Positions 52,501 to 60,132 of a stretch of DNA of 64,000 bases are shown piece after piece. The stretch is taken from positions 186,001-250,000 of the forward strand of contig CAWIMV010000002.1 in the NCBI GenBank assembly GCA_963837325.1. Reading direction: 5' to 3'. The DNA is from CAVQKZ01 sp963837325 (lineage in GTDB: Bacteria; Actinomycetota; Actinomycetes; Mycobacteriales; Jatrophihabitantaceae). Both the position numbers and the translations under genes were made by a program. How positions within the stretch are numbered: position 1 is the first letter of the stretch; every line of letters begins with the position of its first letter. The notes beneath the pieces were generated by a model. The model was not told the DNA's origin, ran no database searches, and saw nothing but the letters and a program-made list of their open reading frames with translations.

Positions 52501-53649
52501 ACGCCCGGCATCGCCTGGTACCGCACCACCGCCACGCTGCACCTGCCCAAGGGCCAGGACACGTCGGTCGGTTTGCGGATCGCCGACGACCCGAGCCGGC
52601 ACTACCGGGCGTTGATCTTCGTCAACGGTTGGCAGCTCGGCCGCTACGTCAACGACGTCGGCCCCCAGCACGACTTCCCGATCCCGAACGGCATCCTCAA
52701 GCCCAACGGCACCAACACGATTGCCATCGCGGTGTGGAACGAGGACGCCAGCACCGGCGGCCTCGGCACCGTGAGCCTCGAGTCGTTCGGCTCGCCGGCG
52801 TCGCCCCTTCAGGTCGCGGCCGTGGCCAGCCCGGGCTACCAGCCCGCCAAGTACGCGACGCCGGCCGCGCACCGGGCGACGCTCACCCTGGACGCGCCGG
52901 ACACGACCACACCGGGCGCGACCAGCACGGTATCGGCCGATTTCGCGGTCCCGGCGAACGCGCCGGCCGCCACCGCCCTACGGTTCGGCCTGCAGGCGCC
53001 GACGGGCTGGACGGTCAAGCCCACGTCACCCACCGTCGTCGGCCGGGTCAGCGGCGGGCAGTCGGCCACCGCGACCTGGACGGTCACCGCACCGGGCGGC
53101 ACCCTGCCCACGGTCTCGCAGCTGACGGCCACGGCGAACTACCAGCAGGACGGCCAGTCGCAGGATCTCGCCGACACCCGCAACGTCCGGGCGCTGCCGA
53201 CCGCGCCGACGAGCAATATGGCGGTCAGCGCGCTGCCGTTCTTCGCCGCCACGAACGGCTGGGGACCGGTCGAGCGCAACACCAGCAACGGTGAGCAGGC
53301 GGCCGGCGACGGCAAGCCCATCACGCTGAACGGCACGGTGTACGCCAACGGTCTCGGCACGAACTCGGTCAGCGACGTGACGCTGTACCTCGGCGGGCAC
53401 TGCACCCGATTCACCGCGACCGTCGGCGTAGACGACGAGGCCGGGACGAGCGGCTCGGTCACGTTCACGGTCGCGGCCGACGGCCGCACGATCACGACGA
53501 CGCCCGTGCTGACCGGCTCGTCGGCTTCGGCCCGCATCGACATCGACATCTCCGGGGCCCAGCTGCTCGACCTGACCGTCGGCGACGGCGGCGACGGCAA
53601 CGGCCTCGACCACGGCGACTGGGCCGACGCCCAGTTGACCTGCACGTGA
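49534..53649 (+). CDS. Secreted GH35 beta-galactosidase with C-terminal NEW3 and NPCBM domains
   Basis: 1371 residues from the ATG at 49534 (GGAGG six bases upstream). A signal peptide ends near ARAA (residue 30). The GH35 barrel has FHYYRLPSPDLWRDVLQKMKAAG, the acid/base E203 in YQVENEFYD and the nucleophile E286 in YTPEFQGGSFD, with QSFYMTYGGTSWGW. Several beta jelly-roll domains follow (to about 1100), including DVWYRGRF and PGIAWYRTTATLHLP segments. An Ig-like NEW3 domain (about 1110-1215) and an NPCBM domain (about 1230-1371: NGWGPVERNTSNGEQAAGDGKP) end the protein. It removes beta-galactosyl residues from extracellular polysaccharide such as galactan or arabinogalactan side chains. The GH27 gene follows after 43 bp. 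Confidence 0.93.
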   Translation: MSRVRHASVAVLALAVVAALLVAPPGARAAEPHRAPAPAATTAAKHTVSYDGYSLFIDGKRTYIWSGEFHYYRLPSPDLWRDVLQKMKAAGFNATSIYFDWAYHSPAPGQYDFTGVRNVDELLDIADEVGIYVIARPGPYINAEVDGGGFPAWLDTKPGRDRSADPQYLKYADEWLSHIDPILARHQLTNGTGSVLAYQVENEFYDGSAAGRQYMAHLEAKARADGITVPLTGNNNGTFNSGAGALDIDGPDSYPQGFNCANPTAWRGVPDISYDHPPGKPLYTPEFQGGSFDAWGGSGYDKCRQLTGSDFESVFYKQNIAVGATMQSFYMTYGGTSWGWQPDPNEVYSSYDYGAAITEPRQLTDKYQQDKLIGYFTQSVAPLTKTDALAVAKPTNPALVDTARINPDTHTQFHVLRHSNSTATSTDSTHISLDLGARSTYTYDDPDSALQYNGTWSHVGPEAGYTSGEYHQTESFSSTANDSLTVPFTGTGIRWIASTASNHGIADVYLDGTKVATVDGYSASTVNGQIQYAASGLANTGHTLKIVVTGRKNPASGGTFVSVDAVDVPPAGSVYYPIVPQQPGTALTFAGRDSKTIVANYRLGATQLQYSTSEILTNQQIAGRDVAMLYGRDGQAGETVLNYASKPTVSVLAGTVQQTWDATTGDLRLNYTHHGLARVLITGGARPLLLLLGSDQEAKKFWLQHTADGSPVLVYGSDLLRTASTLTGHLALTGDSVAAQPIEVFAAATPSITWNGTALATTTTASGSQSGTIGGPQAVTLPALSTWKHQQESPEAQPGFDDSSWPVADKMTSQSTTTPGTLPVLFMDDYGFHYGDVWYRGRFRATSASTGVTLSAITGKAGNYSAWVNGHFLGSSDDSSHTFAFPAGAVHAGADNEVSVLVENMGHNEDYNEADSNKEARGLTGALIAGSPLTSIGWRIQGSRGGENLIDPVRGPMNTGGLYGERAGWSLPGYPDASWSNVSLPTTNTTPGIAWYRTTATLHLPKGQDTSVGLRIADDPSRHYRALIFVNGWQLGRYVNDVGPQHDFPIPNGILKPNGTNTIAIAVWNEDASTGGLGTVSLESFGSPASPLQVAAVASPGYQPAKYATPAAHRATLTLDAPDTTTPGATSTVSADFAVPANAPAATALRFGLQAPTGWTVKPTSPTVVGRVSGGQSATATWTVTAPGGTLPTVSQLTATANYQQDGQSQDLADTRNVRALPTAPTSNMAVSALPFFAATNGWGPVERNTSNGEQAAGDGKPITLNGTVYANGLGTNSVSDVTLYLGGHCTRFTATVGVDDEAGTSGSVTFTVAADGRTITTTPVLTGSSASARIDIDISGAQLLDLTVGDGGDGNGLDHGDWADAQLTCT

Positions 53650-53692
53650 TCTGCCCACACCACGCACGGCTCAGCATGGAAGGAAATTTGCA

Positions 53693-55732
53693 ATGAGAAT
53701 CGCAACCAGGATGCGGCGCGGTTTGGGCGCCAGCATCGCCGCCGCAGCGCTGACGGTCGGCACCGTCGTCGCCGTTCAGGTACTCGCGGCCACGGCCCCG
53801 GCCCAGGCTTTGAACAACGGCCTGGCCAAAACCCCGCCGATGGGCTTCAACGACTGGAACTCGTTCGGCTGCAACGTCGACGAGCAATTGATCAAGCAGA
53901 CGGCCGACTTCTTCGTCACGTCCGGGCTCAAGGACGTCGGCTACACCTACGTCAACATCGACGACTGCTGGTTGGAGAAGGCCCGCAGCGCCGACGGACA
54001 CCTCGTCCCCGACCCGGTCAAGTTCCCCGACGGCATCAAGGGCACGGCCGACTACGTGCACTCGAAGGGCCTCAAGCTCGGCATCTACGAGGACGCCGGG
54101 ACCAAGACCTGCGCCGGCTACCCCGGCAGCCTCGGCCACGAGCAGACCGACGCGAATGACTTCGCCGCCTGGGGCGTCGACTACCTCAAGTACGACAACT
54201 GCAACAACCAGAGTGACGGCACCCTGGCCGACTTCAAGGCCCGCTACACGGCAATGCGCGATGCGCTGAAGAACACCGGCCGGCCCATCGTCTACAGCAT
54301 CTGCGAGTGGGGGCAACTCGATCCCGCTACCTGGGCCGGCGACATCGGCAACCTGTGGCGCACCACCGGCGACATCAACGACAGCTGGAACAGCCTGAAG
54401 TCGATCATCGCCCAGAACGCGCCGCTGGCGCAGTACGCCCACCCTGGCGCCTGGAACGACCCGGACATGCTCGAGGTCGGCAACGGGCACATGACCGACA
54501 CCGAATACAAGACCCACTTCGGGCTCTGGGCCGAGATGGCGGCTCCGCTGCTCATCGGCACCGACCTGCGCAAGGCCACCCCCGAGACGATGGCCATCCT
54601 GAAGAACAAGGACGTCATCGCCATCGACCAGGACAAGCTCGGCGTGCAGGGCCAGGTCATCGCTCAGGGCAACGGCACGATGGTGTTCAACAAGCCGCTG
54701 AAGAACGGCGACCGCGCCGTCGCGCTCTACAACTCCACCGACGCCGCGACGACCATCAGCACCACCGCGGCCCAGATCGGCCTGACCCGCTCGAGCGGCT
54801 ACGCGCTCAAGGACGTGTGGAGCGGCACCACCACCGAGTCGGCCGGCACGATCAGCGCGTCGGTGCCGGCCCACGGCACCGCGCTGTACCGGGTCAAGGC
54901 GGTGGGCGACTACAGCAAGTACCCGCCGGCCACCAGCCTCGCGGTCAACTCGACCACGTCCTACGGCGGCGCCGACATCGCGATCGGCGCTGGGACGAGC
55001 GCCAGCTTCACCAGTACGGTCAGCGACTTCGGCCGCGACGCCCTCACCGACGTGCGGGTCACCGCCGACGCGCCCGACGGCTGGACGGTCACGCCAACCA
55101 CGGCGTGGAGCAAGAAGCAGGTCAAGACGAACGGCTCGTTCACCACGACGTGGAACCTGCAGCCGCCGGCCGCGGCCCAGCCCGGAAACTACCGCGTCAC
55201 GCTCACCGCCTCCTACGCGTACGGCACGCACAAGCCGGTGATCGTGAGCCGGTCCGTCACCGTTCAGATCCTGCCGCCACCACCCAGTGGAACCGTTGCG
55301 CTCAGCGACGTCACCTGGATCTCGGCCAGCAACGGCTGGGGTCCGGTCGAGAAGGACATGAGCAATGGCGAGACCGCAGCCGGTGACGGCAAGCCCATCA
55401 GCATCCGCGGCACGACATATGCGAAGGGTCTCGGCACCAACGCGCAGAGCGACATCGTGTACTACCTCGGCGGCAAGTGCTCGGCGCTGACGACCGACGT
55501 GGGCATCGATGACGAGGAAGCGACCAAGGGCGGCGACGTCATCTTCCAGGTGTTCGCCGACGACACCAAGGTCGCCGACAGCGGTGTGCTCACCAACACG
55601 TCTGCAGTGAAGTCGCTGACGGCCGATGTCACCGGCGCGACGTGGCTGCGGTTGCATGTCGACCCTGATGGCGCCACCACCTACGATCACGGCGACTGGG
55701 CCGGACCCCAGCTCACCTGCCAGTCCGCCTGA
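53693..55732 (+). CDS. Secreted GH27 alpha-galactosidase with NEW3 and NPCBM domains
   Basis: 679 residues with GGAAGGAAA before the ATG. The leader has RRGLGA and ends near APAQA (residue 39). The GH27 barrel includes TPPMGFNDWNSFGC, VNIDDCWLEKARS, the nucleophile D168 in YLKYDNCN and the acid/base D258 in WNDPDMLEVG. A beta domain follows, then an NEW3 Ig-like domain (about 410-520) and an NPCBM domain (about 535-679). The last domain is very similar to that of the upstream GH35 (ASNGWGPVE, NGE-AAGDGKPI, GLGTN, YLGG-C). It probably acts with GH35 on galactose-containing plant polymers. Cotranscription is likely, with a strong hairpin just after its stop. Confidence 0.94.
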   Translation: MRIATRMRRGLGASIAAAALTVGTVVAVQVLAATAPAQALNNGLAKTPPMGFNDWNSFGCNVDEQLIKQTADFFVTSGLKDVGYTYVNIDDCWLEKARSADGHLVPDPVKFPDGIKGTADYVHSKGLKLGIYEDAGTKTCAGYPGSLGHEQTDANDFAAWGVDYLKYDNCNNQSDGTLADFKARYTAMRDALKNTGRPIVYSICEWGQLDPATWAGDIGNLWRTTGDINDSWNSLKSIIAQNAPLAQYAHPGAWNDPDMLEVGNGHMTDTEYKTHFGLWAEMAAPLLIGTDLRKATPETMAILKNKDVIAIDQDKLGVQGQVIAQGNGTMVFNKPLKNGDRAVALYNSTDAATTISTTAAQIGLTRSSGYALKDVWSGTTTESAGTISASVPAHGTALYRVKAVGDYSKYPPATSLAVNSTTSYGGADIAIGAGTSASFTSTVSDFGRDALTDVRVTADAPDGWTVTPTTAWSKKQVKTNGSFTTTWNLQPPAAAQPGNYRVTLTASYAYGTHKPVIVSRSVTVQILPPPPSGTVALSDVTWISASNGWGPVEKDMSNGETAAGDGKPISIRGTTYAKGLGTNAQSDIVYYLGGKCSALTTDVGIDDEEATKGGDVIFQVFADDTKVADSGVLTNTSAVKSLTADVTGATWLRLHVDPDGATTYDHGDWAGPQLTCQSA

Positions 55733-55734
55733 CC

Positions 55735-55782
55735 GTCACGGCCCGGCCCCGCCACGCGATCGCGGCGGGGCCGGGTTGTGAC
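55735..55782 (+). terminator. Strong GC hairpin after the GH27 gene
   Basis: GTCAC pairs with GTGAC outside, and CCCGGCCCCGCC (55742-55753) pairs with GGCGGGGCCGGG (55764-55775) around a 10-base loop. It starts three bases after the GH27 stop and has no clear T-run, as is usual for actinobacterial terminators. Confidence 0.75.
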
Positions 55783-55794
55783 ACGCTGTTGCGA

Positions 55795-56607
55795 ATGCGG
55801 ATCGCGACGTGGAACGTCAACTCGGTGGTGGCCCGGCTGCCGCGTGTGCTCGACTGGCTCGGCACGGCCGAACCGGATGTGCTGTGCCTGCAGGAGATCA
55901 AGGTCGCCGCGGACGACTTCCCCATCGATGAAGTCGGCGAACTGGGCTACGAGGTCGCTGCGCACGGCACCGGGCGCTGGGCCGGCGTAGCGGTGTTGTC
56001 GCGCATCGGGTTGGCCGAGGTGCGCCGGGGGCTGCTGGACGAACCCGGGTTCCAGCCCGAGGACGCGATGTTCGAGGTGCACGAGCCGCGGGCGATCGGC
56101 GCGACCTGCGGCGGGGTGCGGGTCTGGTCGGTGTACGTACCGAACGGGCGAGAGGTCGGGCATCCGCACTACGAGTACAAGTTGCGCTGGCTGGCCGCGC
56201 TGCGCGCGACCGCGCAGGAAGAGTTGGTCGTCCCGCGACCGTTCGCCCTGCTCGGCGACTTCAACATCGCACCCACCGACGCGGACGTCTGGGACATCAC
56301 CCGCTTCGCCACCAGCACCCACGTGACCAAGCCGGAACGCGACGCCCTCGCCGACATCCGCCGCGCCGGCCTGAGCGACGTGACACCGCGTGCGCTGAAG
56401 TACGACGTGCCGTTCACCTACTGGGACTACCGCCAGCTTTCCTTCCCCAAGAACCGGGGCATGCGCATCGACCTCGTCTATGCCAACGACCGGTTCGCGA
56501 GCGAGGTCCGCGACAGTTACGTCGACCGCGAGGCCCGCAAAGGGACCAGCCCGTCCGACCATGCTCCGGTTGTCGTCGACGTCGACCTGGCGCCGGTCCC
56601 GGCGTGA
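55795..56607 (+). CDS. xth: Exodeoxyribonuclease III
   Basis: 270 residues from the ATG at 55795 (a TTG two codons earlier is also open). Typical AP-endonuclease motifs are MRIATWNVNS, CLQEIK (catalytic Glu), VYVPNGREVGHPHYEYKL, LLGDFNIAPTD and SDHAPVVVDV (catalytic His). RIDLVYAND is conserved too. It cleaves DNA at abasic sites and has 3'-5' exonuclease activity. The gene begins 12 bp after the terminator hairpin of GH27, so its promoter must overlap that hairpin or be upstream. Confidence 0.92.
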   Translation: MRIATWNVNSVVARLPRVLDWLGTAEPDVLCLQEIKVAADDFPIDEVGELGYEVAAHGTGRWAGVAVLSRIGLAEVRRGLLDEPGFQPEDAMFEVHEPRAIGATCGGVRVWSVYVPNGREVGHPHYEYKLRWLAALRATAQEELVVPRPFALLGDFNIAPTDADVWDITRFATSTHVTKPERDALADIRRAGLSDVTPRALKYDVPFTYWDYRQLSFPKNRGMRIDLVYANDRFASEVRDSYVDREARKGTSPSDHAPVVVDVDLAPVPA

Positions 56608-56684
56608 GGAACCACTGCCACATCAGGCCAACCGGTCGCGCCGCGGTGGATGGGTTAGCGCACCCGCCGGGCTAGCATCGAGCA

Positions 56685-57767
56685 GTGCGCGGATTGACCG
56701 TGGCTGTCGTCGCGCTCGCTGTGGTCGGCGTCGCGTCCTGCACGAGTAGTCGCCACCACCGGGCCGAGCCGAGCGACGCCCCGGCAACGGTCCAGTCGGC
56801 CAGCGCAGCCGCCTCGTCAGCAGCCAGCTCGAGTCGCTCAGTGCCCAGGCGACGCCAGCCCGAGGCGACGGCCGAGAACGTCGGTGGGGTTGTGCCGCCG
56901 AACCGGGCGCTGCCTCCGGCGGTGGCCGGTGCGCCGAGTGCGGCGAGCATCGCCGGGTGCCCACTGTTCCCGACCGACAATCCGTGGCGGCGCAACATCG
57001 CGCGCGATCCGCTCAGCCCGCATTCGGCCGCGTGGGTTTCCAGCGTCGGGACGGGCGGGTTCCTGCATCCCGATTTCGGCGCCAACCCGTCGTACGGGAT
57101 CCCGTACTCCGCCGTCCCGTCGAGCCAGGCCAAGGTGAAGATCACCTTCACCGCCTATGGGGACGAGAGCAACCCCGGCCCGTACCCGATCCCGGCCAAC
57201 GCGCGGGTCGAGGCCGGCGGCGACCGGCACGTGCTCGTCGCGTCCGGAGACTGTCATCTCTACGAACTCTTCGGCGCGGCTCGGCGGGGCGCGGGCTGGA
57301 CGGCGGCGTCGGGCGCGGTATTCAACCTGCGCTCCAACGCCTTGCGCCCCGACGGCTGGACGTCTGCCGACGCGGCCGGGCTGCCGATCCTGCCCGGCTT
57401 GGTCCGCCGGGACGAGGTAGCGGCCGGGCACATCGACCATGCCCTGCGCTTCACCGTCGCCCGGACGCAGCGCGGCTACATCCACCCAGCGACGCATGAA
57501 GCCGGCTCGACCACCAGTCCGACCGTGCCGCCGATGGGTGCCCGGTTCCGGCTGAAGGCGTCGTTCCCCCTCAGCCGCTACCACGGTCAGGCCCGCGTGA
57601 TCCTGCAGTGTCTACAGAGCTACGGCATGTTCGTCGCCGACAACGGCTCCAACTGGTTCCTGTCCGGTGCCACTGATCCGGGCTGGGACGACGCCGACCT
57701 GAACCAGCTCAAGTCTGTGCCGGGTTCGGCATTCGAAGTCGTGAACTCCGGGCCGATCCAGTCCTGA
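56685..57767 (+). CDS. Lipoprotein with conserved domain of unknown function
   Basis: 360 residues from a GTG. The leader ends in the lipobox VVGVASCTSS, followed by a Ser/Ala/Pro linker to about residue 75. The remaining 280 residues form a conserved secreted domain. Landmarks are CPLFPTDNPWRRNI, FGANPSYGIPYSAVP, DCHLYELFGA, ALRPDGWTSADAAGLPILPGLVRRDEV, LRFTVARTQRGYIHPATH, RFRLKASFPLS and ADNGSNWFLSGATDPGW. I know similar domains from many bacteria and fungi but no assigned function; the Asp/His-rich pattern suggests an enzyme or sugar-binding fold. Transcribed after exonuclease III with a 77-bp gap. Confidence 0.7.
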   Translation: MRGLTVAVVALAVVGVASCTSSRHHRAEPSDAPATVQSASAAASSAASSSRSVPRRRQPEATAENVGGVVPPNRALPPAVAGAPSAASIAGCPLFPTDNPWRRNIARDPLSPHSAAWVSSVGTGGFLHPDFGANPSYGIPYSAVPSSQAKVKITFTAYGDESNPGPYPIPANARVEAGGDRHVLVASGDCHLYELFGAARRGAGWTAASGAVFNLRSNALRPDGWTSADAAGLPILPGLVRRDEVAAGHIDHALRFTVARTQRGYIHPATHEAGSTTSPTVPPMGARFRLKASFPLSRYHGQARVILQCLQSYGMFVADNGSNWFLSGATDPGWDDADLNQLKSVPGSAFEVVNSGPIQS

Positions 57768-57798
57768 CTCCGGCCCGGCTGCCGCCGCCGCGCGTCGC

Positions 57799-59604
57799 TC
57801 AGCGACCGGCGGCGTAGCCCTGGGCGCCGCGCGGGTTCGCGGCCGCCTTCAGCACGTCACCTTCGCGGGCCACCGCGCTGAGCCGGCCGAGTGACCAGGG
57901 TCCCGGCCGCACGACGCGATGACCGCGACGCTGCAGTTCCTCGACGACGTCGGCTTCCACGCGATCCTCGATCAGAACCTCACCTGGGTGCGCGTCACGC
58001 GGGTAGAACGAGGACGGGAAGTGGTTGGTGTGGAACATCGGGGCGTCGATCGCCTCTTGCAACCCGCAGCCAGAGTGCACAAGGTCGACGAAGAAGGCCA
58101 GCTGCCACTGGTCCTGTTGGTCGCCGCCGGGCGTGCCGAACGAGAGCCACGGCTCGCCGTCCCGCAACGCCAATGACGGCGACAACGTGGTGCGCGGGCG
58201 CACGCCTGGTCGCAGCGAGTTAGGCAGTCCCGGCTCGAGGTAGAACATCTGGGCCCGGGTGCCCAGGGGGAATCCCAGCGCGGGGATGACCGGCGAGCTC
58301 TGCAGCCAGCCACCGCTCGGCGTGGCCGACACGAAGTTTCCCCAACGGTCGACGGCATCGATGTGGCAGGTGTCCCCGCGGGTCGCGCCGTCCGCGGCCG
58401 GCACCGCGCCGTCAGCCGTGTCAGCGATCGGCTCGGTCAACCGGCCGACCGTCGGCTCGCCGACGCCGACGATGCCGCCGGCTTCGTCAGGCAGCGCGGC
58501 CAGGCGGGGGGCGCGGCCGTCGGGGGCGCCGGGGCGCAGGTCGAGGCTGGCCGTCGCCGCGACCTGCGCGGCGCGCGACCGCGCGTACTCGGGCGAGAGC
58601 AGCGCCTCGATCGGGACGTCCGGATGGTCGCCGTACCACGCCTCGCGGTCGGCGAAGGCGAGCTTCGCAGCCTCGGTGATGAGGTGGATCCACTGGGCCG
58701 AGCGAGGGCTCTCGGTGCGCAGGTCGAGCGCTTCGAGCAGCCGAAGTTGCTGCGCCAGCACCGGGCCCTGCCCCCATGGCGCGGTCTTGAGCACCTGGTA
58801 GCGGCCCGCGTAGTCGACGCGCACCGGCTCCTCGACGCTGACCTGCCAGCGGGCCAGGTCCTCGGCGCTCAGCAGGCCGCGGTGGTCGCGCCCGGACGTG
58901 TCGCGCCAGGCCGTCTCGCAGAACCGGCCGATCTCCTCGGCTACGAAGCCGCCGTACCAGGCGTCGCGGGCCGCAGCGATGCGGGCCACGCGAGTGGGTC
59001 CCGTGGCCGCCGAGACGATGCGACGGTAGGTCTCGGCGACGACCGGCGAGCGCCAGACCGTGCCGGGTGCGGGCGCGGACCCACCACTCAGCCAGCTCTG
59101 TGCCGACGGGGTCCAGTGGGCGGTGAACAACTCGGCCACCGTCGAGATCGTGCGATGCATCGACGGCAGGATCGGGTAGCCGTGCTCGGCGTAGTGCTGG
59201 GCGTAGGCCAGCACGTCGGCCAGTTCCCAGGTGCCCCAGCGCTCGAGCAGGCTCGTCCAGGCGCCGAACGCACCGGGAACTACGGCGGCGAGCAGCCCGC
59301 TGCCGGGCACGAGGGAGAGCCCCAGCTCGTCGAAGCGCTCGATGCTGGCTGCGGCCGGAGCCACGCCCTGCCCGCAGACGACGTGCGCCTGCGCATCGCC
59401 GGCGCTCCAGACGATGGCCGGCAGATCACCGCCCGGCCCGTTGAGGTGTGGTTCGACCACCTGCAGTACGAAGCCGGCGGCGACGGCCGCGTCGAACGCG
59501 TTGCCGCCGCGCTCGAGCACGCTCATACCCGCGGCCGAGGCCAGCCAGTGGGTCGAGGCGATCATGCCGAAGCTGCCGGTCAGCTCTGGCCGGGTGGTCA
59601 TCAT
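57799..59604 (-). CDS. Gamma-glutamyltransferase family protein
   Basis: 601 residues. The Ntn-hydrolase cleavage site is GDTCHIDAVD with Thr412 as the new N-terminal nucleophile. The large-subunit part has RGGNAFDAAVAAGFVLQVVEPHLNGPGGDLPAIVW, and the small-subunit part has SLALRDGEPWLSFGTPGGDQQ. There is no signal peptide, so it may act in the cytoplasm on glutathione- or gamma-glutamyl-like compounds; actinobacteria lack glutathione, so the substrate is unclear. It is convergent with the lipoprotein gene and is followed (5' side) by a small winged-helix gene in the same direction. Confidence 0.88.
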   Translation of the reverse strand: MMTTRPELTGSFGMIASTHWLASAAGMSVLERGGNAFDAAVAAGFVLQVVEPHLNGPGGDLPAIVWSAGDAQAHVVCGQGVAPAAASIERFDELGLSLVPGSGLLAAVVPGAFGAWTSLLERWGTWELADVLAYAQHYAEHGYPILPSMHRTISTVAELFTAHWTPSAQSWLSGGSAPAPGTVWRSPVVAETYRRIVSAATGPTRVARIAAARDAWYGGFVAEEIGRFCETAWRDTSGRDHRGLLSAEDLARWQVSVEEPVRVDYAGRYQVLKTAPWGQGPVLAQQLRLLEALDLRTESPRSAQWIHLITEAAKLAFADREAWYGDHPDVPIEALLSPEYARSRAAQVAATASLDLRPGAPDGRAPRLAALPDEAGGIVGVGEPTVGRLTEPIADTADGAVPAADGATRGDTCHIDAVDRWGNFVSATPSGGWLQSSPVIPALGFPLGTRAQMFYLEPGLPNSLRPGVRPRTTLSPSLALRDGEPWLSFGTPGGDQQDQWQLAFFVDLVHSGCGLQEAIDAPMFHTNHFPSSFYPRDAHPGEVLIEDRVEADVVEELQRRGHRVVRPGPWSLGRLSAVAREGDVLKAAANPRGAQGYAAGR

Positions 59605-59646
59605 TGATTCAGTCTTGCAAGTGCCGCGGGTGCCACTGGGCCCGGG

Positions 59647-59943
59647 CTAGCGGAAGGGTCCGCCGATCTTCGCGGCGAACGCCTTCAGCAGTTGCTCGCC
59701 CCGATGCGTGCGAGTTATCCACACCATCGGACCGCGCCTCTCGCGGACGATGAGGCCGGCCGATTCCAACTGGGTGCAGTGATAGGTCACCGTGTTCGGG
59801 GCGCACTGCAACCGGGTCGCCAACCGTCCGGCCGTGATCGGCTGGGCGGCCGCGCGCAGGGTCTGCGCGCGCAGCGGTCCGAGGATGAGCGCGAGCGCAT
59901 CATCGGACCGGCGGCTCTTGGCGCCGACCGGGGATGGATGCAT
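59647..59943 (-). CDS. Winged-helix (ArsR/MarR-like) transcriptional regulator
   Basis: 98 residues. The HTH region is LILGPLRAQTLRAAAQPITAGRLATRLQCAPNTVTYHCTQLESAGLIVRERRG, ending with a WITRTHRGEQLLKAF tail. No metal-binding cysteine pair is visible. It lies 42 bp upstream of the gamma-glutamyltransferase gene on the same strand and is divergent from a binding-protein gene at 60133. A small palindrome 22 bp upstream of its start is a likely operator. Confidence 0.8.
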   Translation of the reverse strand: MHPSPVGAKSRRSDDALALILGPLRAQTLRAAAQPITAGRLATRLQCAPNTVTYHCTQLESAGLIVRERRGPMVWITRTHRGEQLLKAFAAKIGGPFR

Positions 59944-59964
59944 GCACTCGACGCTAGGACCTCA

Positions 59965-59979
59965 TGCAAACCTTTTGCA
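59965..59979. promoter_or_regulatory. Operator-like palindrome TGCAAA-N3-TTTGCA
   Basis: TGCAAACCTTTTGCA at 59965-59979 has 6-bp perfect arms. It lies between the leftward winged-helix gene and the rightward binding-protein gene (189-bp interval) and is unusually AT-rich for the region. Confidence 0.6.
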
Positions 59980-60132
59980 GGTCGTGACCGCATCTACACC
60001 AGCTCGTCATCAGACCGAAATTTCGGGGTTCTTCGAAGCGCCTTGTCGTCCAACGCGCGGCGCCGCCACGGTGAGTACGGATGGGTTTTCTGACCTCAGA
60101 ATCCGTACGAGCCACGAGGGGGCAACACACGA

